IMG/VR virus record: IMGVR_UViG_3300021247_000155
Coordinates: 1-47,090 of that record
Source of the DNA: a virus
DNA: 47,090 nucleotides
Strand: one strand, 5' to 3'
The notes under the pieces are model-generated. The model saw only the letters and a list, made by a program, of their open reading frames with translations. It made no database searches and was not told the DNA's origin. Shown here in pieces: positions 15,217 to 23,952 of this stretch (position 1 is its first letter; each line of letters starts with the position of its first letter). The translations under genes and the position numbers were made by a program.

Positions 15217-15263
15217 AGAAAAGCCCGCTAGGATTCCAATCAAGGAGTCCTGCGGGCTTTTTT
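15217..15263. terminator. Bidirectional intrinsic terminator between convergent operons
   Basis: Outer stem AAAGCCCGC (15220-15228) pairs with GCGGGCTTT (15252-15260), with an inner AGGATTCC/GGAGTCCT stem. A run of six T follows on the plus strand and A/T residues flank on the minus strand. It ends the rightward early operon and the leftward late operon, which meet here. Confidence 0.9.
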
Positions 15264-15526
15264 CATTCTGGGTTGTGACGATAGAGTTCGATGATATCTC
15301 GTTTGACTTCCTTTAAGTCTGACTTGATCTCCTGCATGATCTCCCTGTCTTCTGCCCTACGGGCATCACGACTTTGTATTTCACTTTGAAGTAGGGCGAT
15401 TTGCTCTTTGTTGGTTAGGACATTCTTGATCAACCAAGTAAACCCAGTTACGACCAAACCAACAACAGCACCAACAATATAGTTAAGGAAATCGTAAATC
15501 ATCTTTTGAAAAGCCCCCTGATCCAT
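15263..15526 (-). CDS. Putative holin, 87 aa
   Basis: One N-terminal membrane segment (FLNYIVGAVVGLVVTGFTWLI, about 13-33) followed by a long charged helix (NKEQIALLQSEIQSRDARRAEDREIM...). Located last in the late operon, after the spanin and endolysin genes, and overlapping the spanin gene by 28 bases. Together this fits a class III-like holin or a membrane-anchored lysis regulator. With one clear membrane segment the call rests on context. Confidence 0.55.
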   Translation of the reverse strand: MDQGAFQKMIYDFLNYIVGAVVGLVVTGFTWLIKNVLTNKEQIALLQSEIQSRDARRAEDREIMQEIKSDLKEVKRDIIELYRHNPE

Positions 15527-15834
15527 CTGGCAATTTCGTTAGGTGATGGCAGGAGCCACCCAAGGACAAGAAGCACAATCATCCAGATTGGTGTCTGCTG
15601 GATATTCACTTCTTTGATTTGGTCAGCCACAACAGGTGTAGACTGGGTAACCATATCTCTACCCACTTTGTTGGTAGTTTGATTGGCTACAGCTTGTTGA
15701 GTAACTTCTTTACCCACATTTGCATTGGTGTTGATGCTGGGACCACCCTTGAGCAAATCCAGAGGTGTGCAGGAAGCAAGAAATACCACACAGACTAGGG
15801 GGCAGCATTTGGTGATCAGAGTCCGCGCATACAT
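15499..15834 (-). CDS. Putative unimolecular spanin, 111 aa
   Basis: N-terminal lipoprotein signal with lipobox VFLASC (Cys near residue 22), a Gln/Asn/Thr-rich middle (about 30-75), and a C-terminal membrane segment (TPIWMIVLLVLGWLLP, about 81-96) with a positive tail. Outer-membrane lipid plus inner-membrane helix in one chain is the layout of T1-type u-spanins, which fuse the two membranes at lysis. Lies between endolysin and holin genes. An Rz1-like lipoprotein is the alternative. Confidence 0.6.
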   Translation of the reverse strand: MYARTLITKCCPLVCVVFLASCTPLDLLKGGPSINTNANVGKEVTQQAVANQTTNKVGRDMVTQSTPVVADQIKEVNIQQTPIWMIVLLVLGWLLPSPNEIARWIRGLFKR

Positions 15835-16283
15835 AGGGTCACCTTGCTGTCAGCCCTACGATTTACCAGACCTTTGACAGTCTTGCCGTCAGCCTTAACC
15901 CACTTCTTGAGTTCGTTACACGCAGCCTTGTAGTTACCTTGGTTGGCCAGCTTCATCATGGTGGACTTACCAGCGGCTTGGATACCTACATTGTAGGCCA
16001 ACTCTAGCATAGAGGCTTGGACACCTACAGGGATGTTAGGGTTGGTCATGTAGGCTCGAAGACCCATGTAATATTCGCCCACAGCCTTGACGAGCATATC
16101 TTCACACTCAGCTTTGGTGTAGGTATCTCCCATCTTTACACCACGAGTTTCCCCGTAGCAGACTGTAGGGACACCCACAATATCACGGTAGGCTGTGGTA
16201 GACAAGCCTTCCCACCCAGCAATGAAGGGGGTAGCCATAGTGACAACCACTGCTGCCACCCCCACTGTTAATTTACTCTTCAT
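15816..16283 (-). CDS. Endolysin, GH24 lysozyme with SAR-type N-terminus, 155 aa
   Basis: Muramidase cutting peptidoglycan glycan strands. An N-terminal weakly hydrophobic segment (LTVGVAAVVVTMATPFIAG, about 5-23), rich in Ala/Gly/Thr, precedes the catalytic Glu in WEGLSTTAYRD. The catalytic triad Glu-Asp-Thr is spread over WEG, YRDIVGVPTVCYGET. The signal suggests a signal-anchor-release enzyme exported by the host Sec system and activated on release. Overlaps the spanin gene by 19 bases. Confidence 0.88.
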   Translation of the reverse strand: MKSKLTVGVAAVVVTMATPFIAGWEGLSTTAYRDIVGVPTVCYGETRGVKMGDTYTKAECEDMLVKAVGEYYMGLRAYMTNPNIPVGVQASMLELAYNVGIQAAGKSTMMKLANQGNYKAACNELKKWVKADGKTVKGLVNRRADSKVTLCMRGL

Positions 16284-16337
16284 AAAAACACCTTTGTCGT
16301 AATACTTTACGCCTTACCGTGCGTAAGCCGGAAGATT

Positions 16338-16676
16338 CTACGCCTCAATTTGCATAGCTGTCTTGAACAGGTCGTCTAGTTGGTTTTCATCGTAACCCAA
16401 GAGATACCCGAAAAATTGGATATCTTGACTATTACGACGCCATTCTTGGGCACTATCAATGACGATACGCTGCGCCCAAGTTGCTTGTGTGTCGCGGTAG
16501 TTCTCGATCTTAGCCCACTCAGTTTCCCCCAGCGCAAGTTTACCCTGCATTGGGCTACACTTCATGGCCTCCCGCTTGGCTTGGGTGTGGGCTACAATTT
16601 CCTCTGGTGAATACTCAAACTCACGGGTGGTAACTTCACCTGTCTGCGCATTTGTGATGATTTCAATCGGCATCAT
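16338..16676 (-). CDS. Putative tail fibre assembly-type protein, 112 aa
   Basis: Begins MPIEIITNAQTGEVTTREF, like short phage proteins encoded just after receptor-binding genes and often named tail fibre chaperones. The remainder is helical with Trp-rich segments. It overlaps the upstream structural gene by 4 bases (ATGA). Function is from position and N-terminal resemblance only. Confidence 0.5.
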   Translation of the reverse strand: MMPIEIITNAQTGEVTTREFEYSPEEIVAHTQAKREAMKCSPMQGKLALGETEWAKIENYRDTQATWAQRIVIDSAQEWRRNSQDIQFFGYLLGYDENQLDDLFKTAMQIEA

Positions 16677-17209
16677 TTAACCCCGTAGACTTTAATCGAA
16701 CCTGCATCAAAGCTGCCAGCAGTAACACCAAACGTGATCGATGTTGTTGCCGTGGAGTACCCTGTGCGGTTCATGTAATTAGTTGGTGTGCTAAGGCCAC
16801 TTGGAGGTGCCGCAGGGTTTTGCACTGATGATTGCCCAGAAATTATTCCAGACGAAAGTAGCAAATCAAATACGCCATACCAAGCGTTTGATGCCGTGGA
16901 GTTTGCAGCACCGATGATTAAAAATGATGAAACAATATACAGGCTCGCCGGGTTGATGCTTGAAGAAACCCCATCAATCTCAATCATCAGTTTTTTATAC
17001 GGCGTCAAAACCAAGCCAGATAGAGTTTGTGACGCCCCGCTTGTCGTAGTGATCGTCCCCAGCAAAACAGTTGGTAGCAACGATGCTGGGGCGCTCGCGT
17101 CAGCTTCAGCAATGGCAAGGGGGTTATCCCGCCACTTCTTAGCAAGTTCAGAGGTGAGTGGGGCTTCAGGGTCAGTCTCAGCGTTTGTAATCGCAATGTA
17201 TGATGTCAT
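16673..17209 (-). CDS. Tail tip or receptor-binding structural protein, 178 aa
   Basis: The N-terminal 40 residues (SYIAITNAETDPEAPLTSEL, then KKWRDNPLAIAEADASAP) are a recurrent adaptor-like start in alphaproteobacterial phage tail proteins. The C-terminal portion is Ser/Thr/Gly-rich and beta-predicted, with little charge, as in surface-exposed tail domains. Last structural gene before lysis. Likely distal tail, role in adsorption inferred. Confidence 0.6.
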   Translation of the reverse strand: MTSYIAITNAETDPEAPLTSELAKKWRDNPLAIAEADASAPASLLPTVLLGTITTTSGASQTLSGLVLTPYKKLMIEIDGVSSSINPASLYIVSSFLIIGAANSTASNAWYGVFDLLLSSGIISGQSSVQNPAAPPSGLSTPTNYMNRTGYSTATTSITFGVTAGSFDAGSIKVYGVK

Positions 17210-17221
17210 GTGTCGAGTTCC

Positions 17222-18997
17222 TTAGATAAAGGCATATGGGACAGAACCATCAGACAAAACAAGTGTCGAGGAACTAACGAACCAAGCACCCGTCCTTTTC
17301 TGTGCGTCTGTGGCTAGACTATACACGGGTGACCCATTTGCCATGATCTGTCCGTATTTTCCATTAAACTGGAAAGCCTGTGTGGTGATCTCTAGTTCGT
17401 GCCCAAAACGCTTTTCAACAGTCTTGATGACCTGAACCAGCTTCTTTACCACCAAACCAGTCTCGTCAGTTACAACACGACTATCAATCTCAAGAACGTC
17501 TACAAGCCCAATACCACGATCTTTAGCATCCAAGAGGATCGTGTAAAGAACTGGTGGTGTATTGAAGCGTTTCAATAGGCGAAGACCTAGGGTTCGCACC
17601 ACAGCATCAGCACCATTATTCAGCCACCGGCAAAAGACCTCACGGAACTTAGTATCATTGTAGGCATTTACGCCTTCTGCATCAGTGTCCACAAGCACAT
17701 TGATCTGGTCATAGTTGCTTTTGTCTTTGTAGTCTTTGGTGGGGTCAGATTGTTTGGTGTAGAAGTGAACCTGAGTTAGACGATCTTCGTCACGGTCTTC
17801 TTGTTTGATAGACTTGATGTTGTCCCTGTCGGATACTGGCGTGATACTGGCATCACCTACTGGGTGGCTGGCCTGAAGTTTGATCTTCTGATTGACTTCA
17901 TCCCACCAAATTGATACCCCAAGGATAGCTAATTCACCGATAAGTTGGCTCACACCTGTGGGCTTAGTGATAACTGTGTCCAGCGTAAGGCTGCTAAGCC
18001 ACTTGGTTATCTCTGGTTCCCACTCAGTTACAAGGGGGCAATATGAAGTCGGGATATTAGCGTAGTTTACCAGCAGATCGTAGATTGTGTCATCAATCCG
18101 TGCAGCCTGAATGTTCAGGGCTTCTTGGAAGCTGTCCCCAAGGGTGTGTGTGGCAGCAATTGTGCCGTATAGGCCACGACCTGTGATGGTGACCACATCC
18201 ACAGACCTCGTGAAAGATACCACCTCAGAACCGATAGTTGCCCAACCTGATGCTGCGTATTCAACACCGATACCAGCAGGGGTCAGACTAAACACTTGGC
18301 CCACAGCAGCAGTCACGTTAGCCCCAAGTTTACCCTTAGAGGGTCTAGGTGCTACAGCCTTTTTATCATCGGCAAGGGCAAGGATGTCTTTGCCCTCAAA
18401 GGACACGTTACCATCTTTATCAGGACCAACCATGTTGGTGATAATGAAGTTCCGGGTTTGGTCAACCACAAGAACACCACCATCAATAAAGCCATCCACA
18501 ACACGAAGAGACCTTCCTGCATAGTAGGGCCACCGAGCCTTCAGCTTAGTAAAGAAAGTGCCACGGTCTATGGGGTTGTAGCCTACCGCTGAGGATTGTG
18601 CAGCGCCACTCACACGTTGAGTTTGATATTTGTCAATGCCGATATCGTCAGCTACAAAGTCCTTGAGTTTAACCTCTACAGTGGCCCTACGACCAAAGGC
18701 ACCAAGGCGATCATCACTACCTGCGATGTTCACTGTGCTAGAGAACGCTGTTACACCTTTTTCTTGAAGGCAAGGGTAAGCATTCAGACCTTTAGGTAGG
18801 TTGCTTCTGTTATTGACAAACTTGACGGTGAGGGTCGTCTTAGTGAAAGCTGGCTTGGCTTGGCAAGTTGCATAGGTGTTAAAGCACTTGTTTGTTCCTG
18901 TGGTTCCAAGGATTGCTGTGCAAGCCCCTGTCCCGTAGGTCAAACTACAATAGTCAACATCAATCTCAACGATCTGGATAGGTTCTCTAGTCGCCAT
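17222..18997 (-). CDS. Central tail tip/hub protein, 591 aa
   Basis: Large protein following the tape measure and distal tail genes, in the place of the tail hub of siphophages and gene transfer agents. The N-terminal 50 residues hold several cysteines (YCSLTYGTGAC, NKCFNTYATC), which could bind metal or form disulfides. A middle region has hub-like strands, and the last 60 residues are Ser-rich. Overlaps the preceding gene by 11 bases. Exact fold not recognised. Confidence 0.65.
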   Translation of the reverse strand: MATREPIQIVEIDVDYCSLTYGTGACTAILGTTGTNKCFNTYATCQAKPAFTKTTLTVKFVNNRSNLPKGLNAYPCLQEKGVTAFSSTVNIAGSDDRLGAFGRRATVEVKLKDFVADDIGIDKYQTQRVSGAAQSSAVGYNPIDRGTFFTKLKARWPYYAGRSLRVVDGFIDGGVLVVDQTRNFIITNMVGPDKDGNVSFEGKDILALADDKKAVAPRPSKGKLGANVTAAVGQVFSLTPAGIGVEYAASGWATIGSEVVSFTRSVDVVTITGRGLYGTIAATHTLGDSFQEALNIQAARIDDTIYDLLVNYANIPTSYCPLVTEWEPEITKWLSSLTLDTVITKPTGVSQLIGELAILGVSIWWDEVNQKIKLQASHPVGDASITPVSDRDNIKSIKQEDRDEDRLTQVHFYTKQSDPTKDYKDKSNYDQINVLVDTDAEGVNAYNDTKFREVFCRWLNNGADAVVRTLGLRLLKRFNTPPVLYTILLDAKDRGIGLVDVLEIDSRVVTDETGLVVKKLVQVIKTVEKRFGHELEITTQAFQFNGKYGQIMANGSPVYSLATDAQKRTGAWFVSSSTLVLSDGSVPYAFI

Positions 18998-19781
18998 AAG
19001 CGTAGACCTCCATACTTACCGCCATCCAAATACCAGTATTGTCAAAGGTAGGGGCCAACACTGAACCTTCGGTGCGCCACACATAGCCAACGTCCTTCGA
19101 GAAGATCGAGGGTCCAGCAGCCCACACAAAAGCCTTACCAGAGTTATAGTGTTCACGGAAAGCCAAGATGGTTGATTCACCAAAGGTTCGATCAACAGCT
19201 ACAAGATTGATTGCAGTCTGACCACCTTGACGAAGCACACGGTTACCCAAGAACTGACCACCAATAGAGGTAGATGTCAAGAGTTCATATGTCTGGGACA
19301 ACCACACAGGTTTGTAGGGTGGCATTACCCCAGCGGGAAAGTTGAACCTAGCACCAGCCATAGCCACACCAATATAGGGGGCTGTTCCACCAGAGATATT
19401 GAAGCGCCAATACTGGGCCGATACCGAGGTGAACAAAGCTAGGATAGTGGTATCGTCTGTCGGAACGATTGTTGCTTGTGTAGTCCACGTAACACCATCA
19501 GGAGAACTCTGGACCAAAATGGTGTTGCCAGAAGTCCCACAGTTGTGAGCCACAAGAGAAGCACAATCAACAGCGACAGACGACCCATAGTTGATAGTAA
19601 AGGTAGCTGGGAGAGAGTTAGGTTTCCAAGAGTTATAGGTAGCCTCAGAAACGGCATTCTCTTTGGGGTAACCTGTAGCTTCGCTAGAAGCAGAAAGTGT
19701 GCCACTAGCGAAGATGTTGTTCCACAGGATTGTTGGGAGGCTATCCTGACTTGTCGGGGTGTTAGTGATAACAATAGTCAT
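18987..19781 (-). CDS. Distal tail protein with discoidin-like domain, 264 aa
   Basis: Residues about 30-150 (SASSEATGYPKENAVSEATY, then WKPNSLPATFTINYGSSVAVDCASLVAHNCG and YWRFNISGG) resemble F5/8C discoidin carbohydrate-binding sandwiches. The C-terminal part looks like a structural ring domain. The place directly after the tape measure gene fits a distal tail protein. The carbohydrate-binding fold could help host contact. Confidence 0.65.
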   Translation of the reverse strand: MTIVITNTPTSQDSLPTILWNNIFASGTLSASSEATGYPKENAVSEATYNSWKPNSLPATFTINYGSSVAVDCASLVAHNCGTSGNTILVQSSPDGVTWTTQATIVPTDDTTILALFTSVSAQYWRFNISGGTAPYIGVAMAGARFNFPAGVMPPYKPVWLSQTYELLTSTSIGGQFLGNRVLRQGGQTAINLVAVDRTFGESTILAFREHYNSGKAFVWAAGPSIFSKDVGYVWRTEGSVLAPTFDNTGIWMAVSMEVYAYGD

Positions 19782-19827
19782 TCTTACCTCTAGGTCATAA
19801 AGTATTTTCGTTGTTTGTGGGGATCAA

Positions 19828-22152
19828 TTATTTACCAACCACGAACACCTTCCCACGGCGGTCATTCTCACTGTAGAAAGCCTCAAAGAGATTAATCAGA
19901 GTTTGCCCCGTGTAGAGGTTCTCTGGGCTGATGCTGTCTATGTAGACTGTTTGTGGTGTGGCTTGTGCAGTTGTGGTGGGGACAGTCGCAGAACCACGAC
20001 CACCACCAGAAGATGTCCCACTCGTGGTCCCAGAACTAGAGACACCTTTAATGGCAGCAACGAAACCGATACCCTTAGCGATAACAGCGGCAGCAGTTCC
20101 AAAGCCAAGGACACCCTTCTTGAGTTCAGCGGCAGCACCTTGATAGGTAGACACAAGGGCTTCAGCAGCAGCAAAGACTTTAGAGATACGAAGGGCTTTG
20201 TCATTGAAAGCACCCAAGGCACTCAGGATTTCCCCTGCACCACTCAAGGTAGTCTCCAACATACTCTTGTTGCCAGCCTCTTTAATACCAGCAAGGCGCT
20301 TTTGGTGTTCCTCTTCAAGACGAAGTTCGGCTTCGTGACGACCACCAATGATGGCCAATTCTGCATCAGAAGCAGATTGCAGGGATGCTTGACTCTCTGC
20401 ATACCATTGGTCAATAACCTCACGCTCAGTCTGTAGGCTATTGATGAGGGTTTCAAGCCCAGCATTACCTGCTGCACCTCCACCAGAACCACTACCGACA
20501 GCACCACTGGGTGGGGACGTGTATCCATATCGCATGGAGTAGAGGTCTTCTGCTGTAGGTAACGCATTACCACGACCACTATAGGTTTTTCCAGAGGGGT
20601 CAGTTGGGATACCCTGATCACCCATAGCAGCTAGTTTTGTAGCAGTATCAAGAGAAATGCCAAGGTTACCAGCAAGGCGCAGGGCTTCGTTAGCCGCACT
20701 AGAGATATTAGAGAAAGCGATGTGGGATAGTTGTGCAGCAGAGACACCAGCCTTTTCTGCTGCTTTCGCAAGGGCTTCCCCTTCCGTCCGACTTTTAGCG
20801 TAGACCCCATAGGCAACAACTAGAGAAGCCTCAAGTTCTTTTGCTGCCCTAAGTTCCTGTTGTTTGTCTAGAATAGCCGCCTTATTCAAACCGCCAGCAA
20901 CAGACATTTCACCGTTGATCATACGCTGGGCTTCAGCTTGAGCATTCAAGAGGAAGAGCCTATCTTCCATTACCTTTAGGCTTGCGGCCAGTTGATCTGC
21001 TTCATCGTTAAACAAAGCCCCAAGATCGATACCACCAGCCTGTGCAGTTGCCATGTAAAGAGCGTCAAGTTCTGCCCTTACGATGGGTATCTTCTTGCTC
21101 AAGTCTTCCATCTCTTGGCTTGCCAAGGCTAGGCCAGAAGAAGTAGTATCAAACTTTAGTTTAAGGAAACCCTCTTGATTCTTTTGAATCTCTGAGTTGA
21201 GTGCAGACAGTGCGTTTTTATAGGTCTCAACACCAAGGCTACCCTCTTTAGCGTTTTCCCCAGTCCGCATAAAGACGGCACCAAGGGCAGTAACCAGTGG
21301 GATGGCAATACCAAGGCCCGTGCTAAGGGCGATCAGGCCACCAGTGCTAAGGCCCAAGAACCCCGCGCCCATCATGGGGAGGACACCAACCAACTGTGTG
21401 GCTTGCTGGCCAAAGGCAACCATCCAGTTTGTGCCAGACTGGACCTGCACCAGAAAGTCTCCGACCTGATAACCAACTTGCTGTGTGACCACACCATACT
21501 GGTTTAGGCGGGAAGACGCTTGTTGAATATGCTGCGAGAACCTGTTGCTGGCGTCACCAGCATTGTTCTGGAAGTTTTGATACTCAAGGTTCAAACTCTC
21601 TACAGCAGCTTCGTGCTGTTTGGTAGAGGTCACACCAAGCATATGTGCCCGGTTCAACTCTTTGAGAGAAGATTCATAAAGGCGGGACGCAGCGTAAACT
21701 TGGTCGTATTTTTGCCGTAGACGTTCAATCTCAGCTTCCATAGCCGAGGCACTTGCACCAGCAGAGATACCTTGAGCACCCAAACCAAGATTACCACCAA
21801 TTTGAGACTGATAGGCTCTGGCAGATGCAGCAGCGGCTTGTTCACTTGCTTGACGTTGTTTAACAATCTCAGTAGTAATCTTGGCTTCTGCTTGGGCTTG
21901 CTTCTGGGCAATCTTCTCAGACTGGTCTTTGATGCTCAAGATACGCTGTTGGTCACGTAGCCAATCTTTAGTCTCTTGTGCCATATACTTGAAGGTGTTT
22001 GCACTCTTCAACCCAGCACGTTCAAAAGCAGCGAAACTCTGGGCCGCAGTTTTTGTAGAACGATCTACAGCATCCATATCCGATTGGATTTGACGGAGTG
22101 CATCACGGCCTTTGACTTCAACAACAATTCCGATTGTGCCAAGATCACTCAT
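19828..22152 (-). CDS. Tail tape measure protein, 774 aa
   Basis: Longest gene here. N-terminal helices and coiled coils (about 1-220, Gln/Ala-rich) are followed by hydrophobic segments GTNWMVAFGQQATQLVGVLPMMGAGFLGLSTGG and AIPLVTALGAVF (about 235-295), more helices, then a Gly/Ser-rich C-terminus. This is the standard layout of siphovirus tape measures, which set tail length and reach the host membrane. Preceded by the frameshifting chaperone pair, as expected. It overlaps the GT frame by 4 bases. Confidence 0.9.
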   Translation of the reverse strand: MSDLGTIGIVVEVKGRDALRQIQSDMDAVDRSTKTAAQSFAAFERAGLKSANTFKYMAQETKDWLRDQQRILSIKDQSEKIAQKQAQAEAKITTEIVKQRQASEQAAAASARAYQSQIGGNLGLGAQGISAGASASAMEAEIERLRQKYDQVYAASRLYESSLKELNRAHMLGVTSTKQHEAAVESLNLEYQNFQNNAGDASNRFSQHIQQASSRLNQYGVVTQQVGYQVGDFLVQVQSGTNWMVAFGQQATQLVGVLPMMGAGFLGLSTGGLIALSTGLGIAIPLVTALGAVFMRTGENAKEGSLGVETYKNALSALNSEIQKNQEGFLKLKFDTTSSGLALASQEMEDLSKKIPIVRAELDALYMATAQAGGIDLGALFNDEADQLAASLKVMEDRLFLLNAQAEAQRMINGEMSVAGGLNKAAILDKQQELRAAKELEASLVVAYGVYAKSRTEGEALAKAAEKAGVSAAQLSHIAFSNISSAANEALRLAGNLGISLDTATKLAAMGDQGIPTDPSGKTYSGRGNALPTAEDLYSMRYGYTSPPSGAVGSGSGGGAAGNAGLETLINSLQTEREVIDQWYAESQASLQSASDAELAIIGGRHEAELRLEEEHQKRLAGIKEAGNKSMLETTLSGAGEILSALGAFNDKALRISKVFAAAEALVSTYQGAAAELKKGVLGFGTAAAVIAKGIGFVAAIKGVSSSGTTSGTSSGGGRGSATVPTTTAQATPQTVYIDSISPENLYTGQTLINLFEAFYSENDRRGKVFVVGK

Positions 22153-22547
22153 TTGCTAACTACCCTCAAGTAAACTGCGTCTAGTCTTTTAACTGCGTTT
22201 ATTTCCCAAGGGAGCAGTTTATTGTCTGTCATTCTTTTCCAAGCATCAATCTCTTGGTAGCTGATGGGTAAGGGGCCATTGAAGCCTTGACCACGGGTCT
22301 GATTGAGCAATAAAAAAGCAGCCCAGACGTGTTCCAATAACTCAGGGAATTCTGGTCCCTGTAGAGCCAATGGAGTTCGCCCAGACTGCCTTTCTACTTC
22401 AGTTAAATGCTGCCGCTCAGTAATACCCTCTTTGTCAGGAATAGAGAGTTTGAAATCCCACTCTGCATATTCCTCTAGGTCAAGGATCAGGTCTTCAAAA
22501 AAGCTGAGTAATCCTCTTGGGCTTCCACAACCTGTTGACGCAACCAC
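22149..22547 (-). CDS. Tail assembly chaperone T part, made as a G-T fusion by -1 frameshift
   Basis: This frame overlaps the end of the G gene and lacks a convincing start of its own. After the slip at 22496-22502 the fused product continues as EDLILDLEEYAEWDF and carries about 116 further residues. As in lambda gpG/gpGT, the fused form is expected in small amounts and recruits the tail tube to the tape measure. The location directly before the tape measure supports this. Confidence 0.82.
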   Translation of the reverse strand: MVASTGCGSPRGLLSFFEDLILDLEEYAEWDFKLSIPDKEGITERQHLTEVERQSGRTPLALQGPEFPELLEHVWAAFLLLNQTRGQGFNGPLPISYQEIDAWKRMTDNKLLPWEINAVKRLDAVYLRVVSK

Positions 22548-22888
22548 GGCAACTTCGTGTAAAGATCAATGGCATCAGCCACAGAGAACTTCGGGGACTT
22601 GCCATTAAGTTGGATATTCCACTCTTTTGTGGTTTTAGCTAACAGGTCCAAAGTCGAGTTTTCCATATCTTCAGCGGTAAAGGTAACTTTCTTACCCTTA
22701 GAGGCTTTCTGGATACGTTTGTTGACTTGTTCGTGAAGCACTTCTTTGTATTGAGCCGAGTGAGGTGCATATACAGTGATGGTCATTTCTTTGCCATCGT
22801 CTTTCAGCAGGGGTTCATCGGTAGCAAAGTGCTTCAGAGTTACAGTGATAGTGTCCCCAGAGGGGATCAAGTTGAATAGGTCGGCCAT
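22487..22888 (-). CDS. Tail assembly chaperone G, 133 aa
   Basis: N-terminal beta-strands (DTITVTLKHFATDEPLLKDDGKEMTI) are followed by a helical half ending EAQEDYSAFLKT. Position between major tail protein and tape measure, and the frameshift site near its end, identify the lambda G-type chaperone coating the tape measure during tail assembly. Confidence 0.82.
   Translation of the reverse strand: MADLFNLIPSGDTITVTLKHFATDEPLLKDDGKEMTITVYAPHSAQYKEVLHEQVNKRIQKASKGKKVTFTAEDMENSTLDLLAKTTKEWNIQLNGKSPKFSVADAIDLYTKLPWLRQQVVEAQEDYSAFLKT
22496..22502 (-). promoter_or_regulatory. Programmed -1 ribosomal frameshift site
   Basis: On the minus strand the heptamer is T-TTT-TTG in the G frame (GCT TTT TTG AAG). 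After a -1 slip it reads TTT TTT GAA GAC, joining the T frame without a stop. X-XXY-YYZ geometry is met, and the G stop lies three codons downstream. Confidence 0.85.
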
Positions 22889-22932
22889 GTCGGGTGGTCC
22901 TTCAGTTTCATTGAGCCGGGATAAGAGTTAAA

Positions 22933-22949
22933 CGGGTGGGCCACCCCCG
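22933..22949 (-). terminator. GC-rich hairpin between tail tube and chaperone genes
   Basis: GGGTG-GGC-CACCC stem, followed on the minus strand by GTTTAACT. It lies in the 125-base gap after the major tail gene and could attenuate transcription so that the tube protein exceeds the chaperones. The U-run is short. Confidence 0.4.
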
Positions 22950-23013
22950 ACAAGTAGCACCACCCTGCCCCCGCAGCGAAGCGAGGATTAGTTTACCCTA
23001 AGTGGGGATTCTG

Positions 23014-23937
23014 TTAGGTCGAGCGAGTCAGCTTAATATTGGTGGCCTCTGTCGTGTCGTAGAGTGCCACAAAAGGGAGGCTGATGATACGCGAAGTCGG
23101 GTTGTCCACAGGAACCGAGGCACCGTTGATCTTGACACGCGGGAACAAGAAGGTGTAATCCGAGACGCCAGTGGGGTCGTCCACAGAAACCTCAAGAGCC
23201 GTTTGGGTCTCGTTAAGGAAGCGGTTGATCAGCGCGGCATCCTCGAAATAGGCTGTGATTGTTCCTTCAACTGTCGCCATGCCATACTCAAGTTGAGGTG
23301 TCGTGCTAGAACCAACAACAAAGGTGGGGGCAAGGGCGTTATTCAGGGTAAAGTCAAAGCCCGTCACAATAGCCGAAGAGGCCAAAACACCACCAGCATC
23401 AGCAATCTTGAGGGTGCCAGAGTAAGCGTCAAAAGGTTGGTTGCTCGAAGCAGCAGTCTTTACCGCGTCTACAGATGTGCCAGAGATGGTCATATTCTTA
23501 CCAATCACACTGAACGTGCCAGTGACCATCTGGTTGGGCTTGATCGAAACAGCCATAGAAGATACAGTCATACCCGTAAACAGGCGGAACTGTGTAATGT
23601 CTGTAGCTGCATCTTCAATAGAGAAGGATTTGGTGGTTGTGCCGATCTTCAAGACGTTGGTCGAAAAGGTGGACATGAAAGCTGATTCAAAGAGCGGGTC
23701 ATAGTCAGCTTTACGGAGGTCAACAGCAATATCACCAGTTGCGGTGCGGTTACCATGACGGTCAACACGAGGCATACGGTCAGGTTGAATATCATTACCC
23801 TGCACACGATCTTTGGTCAGATCAAGCGAATGAGTTGTGAAGGGAAGTTGGATCAGAGAGGGGGTGGCAGGGGTAGTGCCAAAAACAGTTTCAGCAACAT
23901 ACGAGAGGCCAGAGCGGCTACCTTGTGCGAAGGGCAT
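23014..23937 (-). CDS. Major tail tube protein, 307 aa
   Basis: Starts MPFAQGSRSGLSYVAETVFGTTP, a common opening of siphophage tube proteins. It is followed by SIKPNQMVTGTFSVIGKNMTIS and related strands, giving an all-beta tube fold. Length is normal. It lies between the tail terminator and the chaperones, the canonical position. Expected to be one of the most abundant virion proteins, consistent with a following attenuator-like hairpin. Confidence 0.85.
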   Translation of the reverse strand: MPFAQGSRSGLSYVAETVFGTTPATPSLIQLPFTTHSLDLTKDRVQGNDIQPDRMPRVDRHGNRTATGDIAVDLRKADYDPLFESAFMSTFSTNVLKIGTTTKSFSIEDAATDITQFRLFTGMTVSSMAVSIKPNQMVTGTFSVIGKNMTISGTSVDAVKTAASSNQPFDAYSGTLKIADAGGVLASSAIVTGFDFTLNNALAPTFVVGSSTTPQLEYGMATVEGTITAYFEDAALINRFLNETQTALEVSVDDPTGVSDYTFLFPRVKINGASVPVDNPTSRIISLPFVALYDTTEATNIKLTRST

Positions 23938-23952
23938 AGTTAGTTTCCTTTG

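Noticed and set aside
23002-23685. 227-aa plus-strand open frame
   Set aside because: Antisense shadow of the tail tube gene; Arg/Ser/Gly-rich composition typical of a shadow frame.
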